Part shown: in pieces, positions 1 through 5,768 of the stretch
Layout of the letters: the number at the start of each line of letters is the position of its first letter
Position numbering within the stretch: the stretch's first letter is position 1
Source of the DNA: an uncultured Actinoplanes sp.
GTDB lineage: Bacteria > Actinomycetota > Actinomycetes > Mycobacteriales > Micromonosporaceae
Direction: 5' to 3'
NCBI GenBank assembly: GCA_934667465.1
Contig: CAKUMG010000104.1
Span: 1 to 11,127, forward strand
Length of the DNA: 11,127 nucleotides
Translations under genes and position numbers: made by a program
The notes under the pieces: generated by a model
The model's database searches: none
The model's input: the letters and a program-made list of their open reading frames with translations, nothing else
Told to the model about the DNA's origin: nothing

Positions 1-1
1 G

Positions 2-574
2 GCCTGCGCTGCCGTGGGGCAGTGTGAGCTGATGTACACCTACGACCGCCTGTTCAATGCCTACAATCACACTGTGGCGCAGATCCTGCTCACCGGCGTG
101 GACGTGGAGCACACCGAACGCCGGGTGAACTTCCAGAATACGCTGTCCCGCCTGCTGGAGCTGGGGGCCCTGCCCATCATCAACGAGAACGACACCGTGG
201 CCACCGATGAGATCACCTCCATCGGTGACAACGACACCCTGGCGGCCATCGTGGCCTGTTGTGCCAAGGCCGACCTGCTGGTGCTGCTGAGCGACATCGA
301 CGGCCTGTACACCGCCAACCCCCACACCCACCCGGATGCAACGCTCATCCCGCTGGTGGAAGAGATCACCCCTGCGGTGCTGGCGCTGGCCGATGGGGCC
401 GGCTCTGCCCTGGGCACCGGCGGCATGGCCACCAAACTGCGGGCCGCCCTCATGGTCACCGGCAGCGGCGCCGACATGGTCATTGCCAACGGTGCCCACC
501 CGGAGGTGCTGTACGACATCGCAGACGGCAAGCCCGCCGGCACCCGCTTCAAAGGACTGAAACAGGAGGACTGA
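2..574 (+). CDS. proB: Glutamate 5-kinase, 3' part (5' end outside window)
   Basis: Glutamate 5-kinase phosphorylates L-glutamate with ATP as the first step of cytoplasmic proline synthesis. The open frame runs in from the left edge (codons from base 2 read ACAAVGQCELM), so the true start is outside the window. The amino-acid-kinase motifs appear in order: AAVGQ.ELM, INENDTVATDEI, GDNDTLAAIVA, LLSDIDGLYTANPH and GTGGMATKLRAA. The protein stops about 60 residues after GTGGMATK with no PUA domain, as in the short Firmicutes ProB form; E. coli and actinobacterial enzymes normally carry PUA. Codon use is CTG-heavy, keeps AAA, AAT and TGT codons, and is less G/C-extreme than downstream genes. The protein looks closer to clostridial (Faecalibacterium/Gemmiger-like) ProB than to actinobacterial ProB; that placement is my inference. 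The stop lies one base before the next ATG. Transfer or an assembly chimera are both possible. Confidence 0.93.
   Translation, partial: ACAAVGQCELMYTYDRLFNAYNHTVAQILLTGVDVEHTERRVNFQNTLSRLLELGALPIINENDTVATDEITSIGDNDTLAAIVACCAKADLLVLLSDIDGLYTANPHTHPDATLIPLVEEITPAVLALADGAGSALGTGGMATKLRAALMVTGSGADMVIANGAHPEVLYDIADGKPAGTRFKGLKQED
564..570 (+). promoter_or_regulatory. Shine-Dalgarno of the sugar permease gene, inside the proB end
   Basis: AGGAGGA lies five bases before the ATG at 576, and the proB stop codon (572-574) sits between them. It is a near-perfect ribosome binding site and fixes the permease start. It also falls at the compositional junction, so it could belong to either source sequence. 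Confidence 0.75.
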
Positions 575-575
575 C

Positions 576-1466
576 ATGACCACGACTGCCGTCTCCCCGG
601 CCCCTTCGCCCGGCGTCAAGAAGCCGGGTGTCAAGAAGCAGAAGATGAGCACGTCTGCGACCATCCTGCTGCTGCTGGGCGCGGTCTACTGCCTGCTGCC
701 CGTGCTGTGGGTGCTGATCGCGGCGTCGAAGAGCTCCAACGAGCTGTTCTCCACGTTCACGTTCGCGCCGAGCACCCACCTGTTCGACAACATCGCGGAC
801 CTGACGAACTACCGCGACGGGCTCTACTGGCGCTGGATGGCCAACACCGCGCTGTACGCCGGGGTCGGCGCGCTGCTCTCCACGCTGGTGTCCGCCATGG
901 CGGGCTTCGCGCTCGCGAAGTTCAACTTCCCCGGCAAGGGCGTCGTCTTCAACGCGGTGCTCGCCGGAGTGCTCGTACCCGGCGTCATCCTGGCCATCCC
1001 GCAGTACCTGCTGCTGGCCAAGGTCGGCATGACCAACACCTACTGGGCCGTGCTGCTGCCGAGCATCATCAGCCCGTACGGGATCTATCTCTCCCGCATC
1101 TTCGCCGCCGCCTCCATCCCCAACGAGGTGCTCGAGGCCTCCCGGGTCGACGGCGCCGGCGACTGGCGCACCTTCTTCACCGTGGTCATGCCGATGATGA
1201 AGTCCGGGCTGGTGACGGTGTTCCTCTTCCAGTTCGTCGCGATCTGGAACAACTTCATGCTGCCCTACATCATGCTCGGCGACGACAAGCTCTTCCCGGT
1301 GACGGTGGGCCTGTCCGGCCTGCTCAACCAGGGCGCGTCCCAGCCGGCCATGTACACCTCGGTGGTGACCGGCGCGCTGCTGTCGATCATCCCCCTGGTC
1401 GCGCTCTTCCTCGCCCTCCAGCGCTACTGGCAGGTCGACCTCGCCTCCGGCGCGGTCAAGGGCTGA
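576..1466 (+). CDS. Carbohydrate ABC transporter permease (MalG/GanQ type)
   Basis: This is an inner-membrane subunit of a CUT1-type sugar importer (binding-protein-dependent transport inner membrane component family), 296 aa. Six hydrophobic segments lie near residues 28-50, 88-112, 121-148, 155-178, 211-234 and 260-282. The cytoplasmic EAA loop that docks on the ATPase is at 187-206 and reads EASRVDGAGDW with the E/A, D and G in place. The basic N-terminus (KK repeats, residues 15-23) precedes the first helix. It is the second permease of a usual binding protein-MalF-MalG set, but the first two genes are not upstream; a proB 3' end is there instead. The ATPase is probably encoded elsewhere (shared MsiK-like ATPases are usual in actinomycetes). 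Followed after 15 bases by a LacI regulator and then a galactanase, so galacto-oligosaccharide is the likely substrate (inference from context). Confidence 0.93.
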   Translation: MTTTAVSPAPSPGVKKPGVKKQKMSTSATILLLLGAVYCLLPVLWVLIAASKSSNELFSTFTFAPSTHLFDNIADLTNYRDGLYWRWMANTALYAGVGALLSTLVSAMAGFALAKFNFPGKGVVFNAVLAGVLVPGVILAIPQYLLLAKVGMTNTYWAVLLPSIISPYGIYLSRIFAAASIPNEVLEASRVDGAGDWRTFFTVVMPMMKSGLVTVFLFQFVAIWNNFMLPYIMLGDDKLFPVTVGLSGLLNQGASQPAMYTSVVTGALLSIIPLVALFLALQRYWQVDLASGAVKG

Positions 1467-1481
1467 GGAGAACCGGCGGCT

Positions 1482-2528
1482 ATGATCCCCTCCGTGCCGA
1501 CCTCGCCCGGAACGGGCCGCAAGCGGCCCACCATCCGCGACGTCGCTCGCGAGGCCGGGGTCTCCTACGCCACCGTCTCCCGTGTCCTCAACGGCCGGGA
1601 GTGGGTCAGTCCCGAAGCGGTCCGTGCGGTCCGGGAGGCCATCTCCCGGACCGGCTACACCGCCAACCAGCATGCCCGCTCGCTGGCCACCGGACGCTCC
1701 GGCTCGATCGCGTTCCTGCTGACCGAGCCGCAGCACCTGCTCTTCGAGGACCCCAACTTCGCCGTGCTCCTGCGCGGCGTCGCCCAGGCCCTGGCCGCGC
1801 ACGAGCTCACCCTGATCCTCATGATCGCCGCCACGCCCGAGGAACGCTCCCGGGCGATGACCTACCTCAGCGGCGGCCACGTCGACGGCATCCTGCTGGT
1901 CTCGCCGCACTCCGGCGACCCGCTGCTGGGTGAGCTCGTCCGCGCCGGCGTCCCGATCGTCGCCTGCGGCCAGGTCCTCGGCCACCAGGCCACGATCAGC
2001 TCCGTCGCCGCCGACGACCGCGACGGCGCCCGCGCGGCGGTCGAGCACCTGCTGGCCGCGGGCTGCCGCCGGGTCGCCCACATCGCCGGCCCCCAGGACA
2101 CCTCCGGCGGCGTCAACCGCGTCCGCGGCTACATGGACGCCCTCGAGGCCCACGGCCTCCCGGTCGACGACACCCTGATCGTGCCCGGCGACTGGTCCCA
2201 CGAGAGCGGCGCCATCGCCATGCGCGCGCTGCTCGAAACCGCCGCGGACGTCGACGGCATCTTCGCCGCCTCCGACTCGCTGGCCGCGGGCACGCTGCCG
2301 GTGCTGCGCGCCGCCGGCAAGGACGTGCCGGGCGACGTCCGCGTCGTCGGCTTCGACGACTCGGGGCTGGCGGCGTCGCTGGACCCGCCGCTGAGCTCGG
2401 TCCGCAACCCCCTCGATCGGATCAGCGAGGAGATGGTCCGCCTGCTGGCCGACGTCATCGCCGGCCGCACCCCGCTCTCGATCACCGTCCCGACGACGCT
2501 CGTGCTGCGGGAGTCGTCGCCCGCCTAG
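1482..2528 (+). CDS. LacI-family transcriptional regulator
   Basis: A 348-aa LacI/GalR protein, the usual length. The N-terminal helix-turn-helix is at residues 17-37 (TIRDVAREAGVSYATVSRVL), and the hinge helix that enters the operator minor groove is near 62-71 (NQHARSLATG). The periplasmic-binding-protein-like effector domain runs from about 74 to the end, with GFDDSGLAASLDPPLSSV near the C-terminus as in the family. The ATG at 1482 is preceded by GAGGAG at 1465-1470, overlapping the permease stop; a GTG at 1494 is a possible alternative start. It sits between the permease and the GH53 galactanase in the same direction, so it is probably the local sugar-responsive repressor of this cluster. 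The effector (a galactose or galacto-oligosaccharide) is inferred only from the neighbours. I found no convincing palindromic LacI operator inside the window. Confidence 0.94.
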   Translation: MIPSVPTSPGTGRKRPTIRDVAREAGVSYATVSRVLNGREWVSPEAVRAVREAISRTGYTANQHARSLATGRSGSIAFLLTEPQHLLFEDPNFAVLLRGVAQALAAHELTLILMIAATPEERSRAMTYLSGGHVDGILLVSPHSGDPLLGELVRAGVPIVACGQVLGHQATISSVAADDRDGARAAVEHLLAAGCRRVAHIAGPQDTSGGVNRVRGYMDALEAHGLPVDDTLIVPGDWSHESGAIAMRALLETAADVDGIFAASDSLAAGTLPVLRAAGKDVPGDVRVVGFDDSGLAASLDPPLSSVRNPLDRISEEMVRLLADVIAGRTPLSITVPTTLVLRESSPA

Positions 2529-2546
2529 CTCGCTCTTCTTTCGTTC

Positions 2547-2623
2547 GGCTGCACCGTTCCACCTGTAGGGCTCCACCGATCTTCTTCATCGGCTCCACCG
2601 TCATTCCTTGATCGGCTCGACGG
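2547..2623 (+). repeat. Four phased GGCTC-type direct repeats upstream of the galactanase
   Basis: Copies start at 2547 (GGCTGCACCG), 2569 and 2591 (both GGCTCCACCG) and 2614 (GGCTCGACGG), with steps of 22, 22 and 23 bases. The 12-13 bases between copies are not conserved, although GATC follows or precedes several copies. The last copy runs into the Shine-Dalgarno of the galactanase. They fill most of the 106-base gap between lacI and the GH53 gene. Two helical turns of spacing would place all copies on one DNA face, which suits a binding array. It may equally be a decayed tandem duplication or a leader RNA structure. Confidence 0.6.
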
Positions 2624-2634
2624 AAGGATCCACC

Positions 2635-3729
2635 ATGCACCGTTCCCTCGCGGCCCTGGGCGCAGTCGTCCTCGTCCTCGCCGCACCCACCCCCGCCGCC
2701 GCGGCCGGCAGCCTCTCGATGCTGGGCGCGGACGTCTCGACGTTGCAGCGCAGCCTCGACCTCGGCGCCCGGTTTTCTGACAGCGGCGGCGCGGTGAAAG
2801 ACCCGTACGACATCTTGAAGTCAGCGGGTGTGAACTATGCCCGGCTGCGGATCTGGAACAACCCCGCCAGCGGCTACAACAATAAGGCCAAGGTGCTCCA
2901 GCAGGCGCGGGCGATCAAGGCCAAGGGTCTCAAGCTCCTGATCGACTTCCACTACTCCGACACGTGGGCCGACCCCGGCAAGCAGTCCAAGCCGGCCGCC
3001 TGGGCGTCGCACTCGCTCGCGCAACTCGGCACGGACGTCTACGACTACACGTACGACATCTGCACCAGCCTGAAGTCGCAGGGCACCACGCCCGACTCGG
3101 TGCAGATCGGCAACGAGATCAACGTCGGCATGCTCTGGCCACAGGGCCAGGTGGTGAACAACAACTTCGCGCCGCTCGCCTCGCTGCTCAAGCAGGGCTA
3201 CAACGCCACCAAGGCGTGCAACAACGGTACGCAAGTCATGATCCATACGGCGGACGCCGACAGCATGAGCAACGCCCGCTGGTTCTACGACGGGATCCGC
3301 GCCCAGGGCGTGACCTGGGACATCACCGCGCTCAGCTACTACTGCATGTGGCATGGCTCGCTCGCCAACCTGCACAACGTCATCACCGATGTCCGTACGC
3401 GGTACGGCAAGCCGGTGGTGATCGCCGAGACCGCGTACCAGTTCACGACGGGGAACGCCGACGGCACGGGCAACTCGATCCCGGGCACCGTGCTCTGCGA
3501 CAACATCCCGGCCACGTGGGCGGGGCAGGCGCAACAATTCACCTGGACCCAGAACACGGCCCGCAACGCCGGCGCGATCGGCGTCTTCTACTGGGAACCG
3601 ACGTGGTACGCGGTGCCGGGCAACGGCTGGGACCCCGCGGACATCAACGGTTCGGGCAACGGCTGGGACAACATGGCCACGTTCGACTGGACGGGGCGGG
3701 TCAACCCGTCCATCCGCTGGACTCCGTAG
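2635..3729 (+). CDS. Secreted arabinogalactan endo-beta-1,4-galactanase (GH53)
   Basis: It hydrolyses beta-1,4-galactosyl bonds in pectic galactan or type I arabinogalactan outside the cell. The ATG at 2635 is used: GGAAGGA at 2622-2628 is well spaced, and the product begins with a signal peptide (residues 1-24, hydrophobic VVLVLAAP, AAAA before the likely cleavage). An in-frame TTG at 2608 would spoil the signal. Mature GH53 signatures follow in order: GADVSTL (31-37), RLRIWNNP (70-77), LLIDFHYSDTWADPGKQ (101-117), GNEINVGMLWPQG with acid/base Glu161, VIAETAYQFT with nucleophile Glu265, and GVFYWEPTW (316-324). At 364 aa it is one catalytic domain with no carbohydrate-binding module. It is the last gene of the permease-lacI-galactanase cluster and is followed by a terminator hairpin. 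Function is secure at family level; chain-length preference is not visible. Confidence 0.95.
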   Translation: MHRSLAALGAVVLVLAAPTPAAAAGSLSMLGADVSTLQRSLDLGARFSDSGGAVKDPYDILKSAGVNYARLRIWNNPASGYNNKAKVLQQARAIKAKGLKLLIDFHYSDTWADPGKQSKPAAWASHSLAQLGTDVYDYTYDICTSLKSQGTTPDSVQIGNEINVGMLWPQGQVVNNNFAPLASLLKQGYNATKACNNGTQVMIHTADADSMSNARWFYDGIRAQGVTWDITALSYYCMWHGSLANLHNVITDVRTRYGKPVVIAETAYQFTTGNADGTGNSIPGTVLCDNIPATWAGQAQQFTWTQNTARNAGAIGVFYWEPTWYAVPGNGWDPADINGSGNGWDNMATFDWTGRVNPSIRWTP

Positions 3730-3739
3730 CGTGCCGGGT

Positions 3740-3763
3740 GGGGCGGTCCTCCGGGGCCGCCCC
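3740..3763 (+). terminator. Terminator hairpin after the galactanase gene
   Basis: GGGGCGGTC at 3740-3748 pairs with GGCCGCCCC at 3755-3763 (nine pairs, one G-T wobble) around a six-base loop, eleven bases after the stop. Only a short T-containing tail (TTGTTG) follows, which is common for high-GC actinomycete terminators. Confidence 0.7.
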
Positions 3764-3792
3764 TTGTTGCGTCCGGGTAGCACAGTGGATTG

Positions 3793-3972
3793 ATGAGGTG
3801 GCTGCGATTCCTTTCCTTCCGGCGGCGCGAGGACGATGCGGCGCGCAGGGCGATCCGTGAGCTGAACAAGCGCAGCGCGCGGAACAAGCGGGGCACCGTC
3901 CGGAACGCGGACGGCACGACGAGCGGCTCGCCGATCGATGACACCGGCGGCGGGTCGGCCTCGTCGTGGTGA
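3793..3972 (+). CDS. Small basic hypothetical protein (59 aa)
   Basis: I do not recognise this. The frame gives a 59-aa protein with a basic, amphipathic N-terminal half (MRWLRFLSFRRREDD, then RRAIRELNKRSARNKRGTVR) and a Gly/Ser/Asp-rich tail ending GGGSASSW. It has no membrane segment or Cys. It lies between the galactanase terminator and the SnoaL-like gene. Codons have the normal high-GC third-position pattern, which argues for real coding. There is no clear Shine-Dalgarno before ATG 3793 (TTG at 3790 is adjacent), so the start and the gene itself are uncertain. Confidence 0.45.
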   Translation: MRWLRFLSFRRREDDAARRAIRELNKRSARNKRGTVRNADGTTSGSPIDDTGGGSASSW

Positions 3973-4105
3973 ACCGGTGTACTCCGTTGTCGGCGGCTCG
4001 GCGTCGTTACTGCTTCGGCGGCTGGTCGGCAAGTGAGATGGAACGCGTGGTGGTGGCGGGGTGCCGGTGGGACGATCGTCGGACGCGAGAGATGAGGAGT
4101 CTGTT

Positions 4106-4459
4106 GTGTCCGATGTGCTGACCGATCTGGCCTACCGCAACCTGCTCGGCGTCTTCAACGAGCGCGATCCCGCGGCGCGGGCCAAGGCGATCGAGGAGAC
4201 CTACGCGGAGGATGTCGTCTTCCACGACCCCGAGGGGACCACGCGGGGTCGCGAGGCGATCGACGGCAAGGTGCAGACGCTGCTGGACGGCGCTCCCGGC
4301 TTCACGTTCCGGCCGTCCGGGCCGGCCCGGCTCTCCCATGATCTCGTGCTGCTGGCCTGGGAGTTCGGGCCCTCGGACGGTCCGGCGGTCGTCAGCGGCA
4401 TCGACGTGTCGCTGGTCGAGAACGGGCGGATCGCGACTTTGCACACGATGCTCAACTGA
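4106..4459 (+). CDS. NTF2-fold / SnoaL-like protein
   Basis: A 117-aa protein of the SnoaL-like/nuclear transport factor 2 fold, a cone-shaped pocket used by many small isomerases, hydrolases, polyketide cyclases and ligand-binding proteins. Family traits are the N-terminal helical stretch (YRNLLGVFNERDPAARAKAIEETY), the AEDVVFHDPEG strand-turn, the GREAI helix start, and the closing strands with VSLVENGRIATLHTML, where SnoaL proteins usually read E-(D/N)-G-(R/K)-I. The start chosen is GTG 4106 because GAGGAG at 4094-4099 lies six bases upstream; an ATG at 4061 in frame would add 15 uncharacteristic residues. It appears to be a single gene, with DUF664 61 bases downstream. The catalytic role is not predictable from sequence. 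Confidence 0.85.
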   Translation: MSDVLTDLAYRNLLGVFNERDPAARAKAIEETYAEDVVFHDPEGTTRGREAIDGKVQTLLDGAPGFTFRPSGPARLSHDLVLLAWEFGPSDGPAVVSGIDVSLVENGRIATLHTMLN

Positions 4460-4508
4460 GGTCCCGGGCCCCATCGCTGAATGCGGCGTCTCTGTCGGGG
4501 GTGCGGTT

Positions 4509-4514
4509 TACCGT
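4509..4514 (+). promoter_or_regulatory. -10 box of a likely leaderless promoter for the DUF664 gene
   Basis: TACCGT fits the actinobacterial TANNNT -10 consensus and its last base is six bases before ATG 4521. Transcription would then start on the A of the start codon. No Shine-Dalgarno is visible before the ATG and no good -35 was found. Confidence 0.5.
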
Positions 4515-4520
4515 GGCGGT

Positions 4521-5069
4521 ATGACGGAGACGCCGTGGGAACCGCCGTTGGCCGGGAATGGAGCCGAGCAGCTCGTTGGCGCGCTGGAACGGCAGCGCTG
4601 GACGTTCCGGTGGAAGGCCGACGGGCTCGACGAGGCGGGCCTGCGCGCCCGGATCGGCTCGTCGGCGCTGACGATCGGCGGGCTGATCAAGCATCTCGCC
4701 CTGGTCGAGGACCACTACTTCGGGCCCCAGCTCGACGGCAGCCCCTACGCGGAGCGCTGGGACCTGCTCGGGCACGACGGCGACGAGTTCACCCTGACCG
4801 AGCGGGACACCCCGGCGGAGCTGTATGCGCTGTGGGACCGCGCGGTCGACCGCTCCCGCAAGCGGCTGTCCGCCGCCCTGGCCGCCGGCGATCTCGGGCA
4901 GCTCGTGCGGATCACCGGGCCCGAGGGCCAGCAGGTGACGCTGCGGCGCCTGATCTGCGACCTGCTCGAGGAGTACGCGCGGCACACCGGCCACACCGAC
5001 CTCCTCCGCGAGGCGGTCGACGGACGCGTCGGCGAGGACCCGCCGGCCGGCTGGCGCCCCGTTTCGTAG
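4521..5069 (+). CDS. DUF664 / DinB-superfamily protein (mini-circle protein type)
   Basis: A 182-aa protein of the DUF664 branch of the DinB/YfiT four-helix-bundle superfamily, many of which bind a metal with three histidines and act as thiol-dependent transferases or hydrolases. The visible signatures are IGGLIKHLALVEDHYF (His58), the central Asp/Glu-rich helix FTLTERDTPAELYALWDRAVDRSR, and the family-typical C-terminus LLEEYARHTGHTDLLREAVDG (His155, His158) ending in GEDPPAGWRP. His58, His155 and His158 are the expected metal ligands. The start ATG 4521 has no ribosome binding site but lies at the right distance from a TANNNT -10 box, so the mRNA is probably leaderless. It is probably monocistronic. 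A substrate cannot be inferred; links to mycothiol or bacillithiol chemistry are known only for relatives. Confidence 0.92.
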   Translation: MTETPWEPPLAGNGAEQLVGALERQRWTFRWKADGLDEAGLRARIGSSALTIGGLIKHLALVEDHYFGPQLDGSPYAERWDLLGHDGDEFTLTERDTPAELYALWDRAVDRSRKRLSAALAAGDLGQLVRITGPEGQQVTLRRLICDLLEEYARHTGHTDLLREAVDGRVGEDPPAGWRPVS

Positions 5070-5197
5070 CTCCCGGACACCGCTTGGTGGCCGACAGGCC
5101 CGGTCGATCAGGGGGACGAAGAGGCGTCCCGGCGATCCTCGGCGGCATGCTGTTGATCCAGGACGGATGGATCGCGACACCGCCCACGATGAGCGCC

Positions 5198-5211
5198 TGA
5201 GGCCCGCCTCA
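5198..5211. promoter_or_regulatory. Inverted repeat TGAGGC-CC-GCCTCA upstream of the HipA-like remnant
   Basis: Two perfect six-base arms separated by two bases, 75 bases before ATG 5287. It could be an operator for the HipA/HIRAN pair. It lies in the 217-base gap 5070-5286, where I saw no other convincing gene or element. No HipB-like repressor is encoded nearby, so the role is speculative. Confidence 0.3.
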
Positions 5212-5286
5212 CCGACGTGGCGGTAAGCGCAGGACAATCGTGACTGCCCACACCAGAAGAAGCACTCCTGACTGCGGCCTGGTCAG

Positions 5287-5768
5287 ATGTCATCCGCCGC
5301 GTCGGAGCAGCTCACCGCACCGAGCGGCGGACACGCCGCACGCCGGGGTGAGGAAGCAAACACGTTCGTCGGTTATCTGACTTTCGATGCCCTGGTCGCG
5401 AACCGTGATCGGCACGACGAGAACTGGGCGGTCATGCGGCCGCTCCGCGGCGGTCGCCCCACCCTCGCCGGCTCCTTCGACCATGCTCGGGCGCTTGGTT
5501 CTTCGCTACGCGAGAGTGCCATGGACGCCGAGTTGCGCCGCGGAGTCGACCGGTGGGCACGCAGGGGAACCGCGTGGCGCTTCGAGCACCGGAAGCCACC
5601 CGGCCCGCCTCCGCTCGTCGACTTCGCCGGCAGCGCGCTGCGCATGGTGCGGCCGGAGGTCCGGACGTGGTGGCTGGATCGCGCAAGAGCCGTACGCCTG
5701 CTGACGTGGCCGGGATCGTCGAACGTGTCCCTAAAATGTCACACGTAGCCGGTACCGATGACTGTTAG
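5287..5768 (+). pseudogene. HipA-like kinase C-lobe, N-terminally truncated and frameshifted
   Basis: This is the C-terminal part of a HipA-family Ser/Thr kinase (HipT-like). HipA catalytic residues are visible: FVGYLTFDALVANRDRHDEN (residues 27-46, catalytic Asp41 and metal-binding Asn46), then AGSFDHARALGSSL with metal-binding Asp65. The C-lobe helix ALRMVRPEVRTWWLDRARAV follows. Only about 26 residues precede the catalytic segment, where full-length relatives have an ATP-binding N-lobe of well over 100 residues; an in-frame TGA at 5269 closes the frame. As read, the frame leaves homology near 5693 and stops at 5748. One extra base there gives RAV-TPADVAGIVERVPKMSH and a stop at 5766-5768, overlapping the next ATG (5758) as expected for a coupled pair. 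It is probably an inactive relic; a sequencing error could explain the frameshift but not the missing N-lobe. Confidence 0.78.

Noticed and set aside
549..2576. 675-aa minus-strand open frame opposite permease and lacI
   Set aside because: The product is Arg/Gly/Asp/Gln-rich with no domain. It is antisense to two genes with clear family motifs and arises from high-GC third-position bias.
2547..2623. CRISPR-like array
   Set aside because: Repeats are only about 10 bases with 12-13-base gaps and no cas gene is near, far below CRISPR repeat and spacer sizes.
2608..2634. TTG 2608 as start of the galactanase
   Set aside because: It would add charged residues before the signal peptide and bypass the good Shine-Dalgarno that serves ATG 2635.
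2821..4032. 403-aa minus-strand open frame
   Set aside because: It lies opposite the GH53 gene, has no recognisable motif, and its Arg/Val/Asp composition is typical of antisense shadows.
5070..5200. Possible transposase or kinase N-lobe remnant in the gap before 5287
   Set aside because: All three forward frames and the reverse frames I read gave no recognisable transposase or kinase motif.
5685..5700. Programmed ribosomal frameshift in the HipA-like kinase
   Set aside because: There is no slippery heptamer, Shine-Dalgarno stimulator or downstream hairpin; the missing N-lobe makes decay or a base error likelier.
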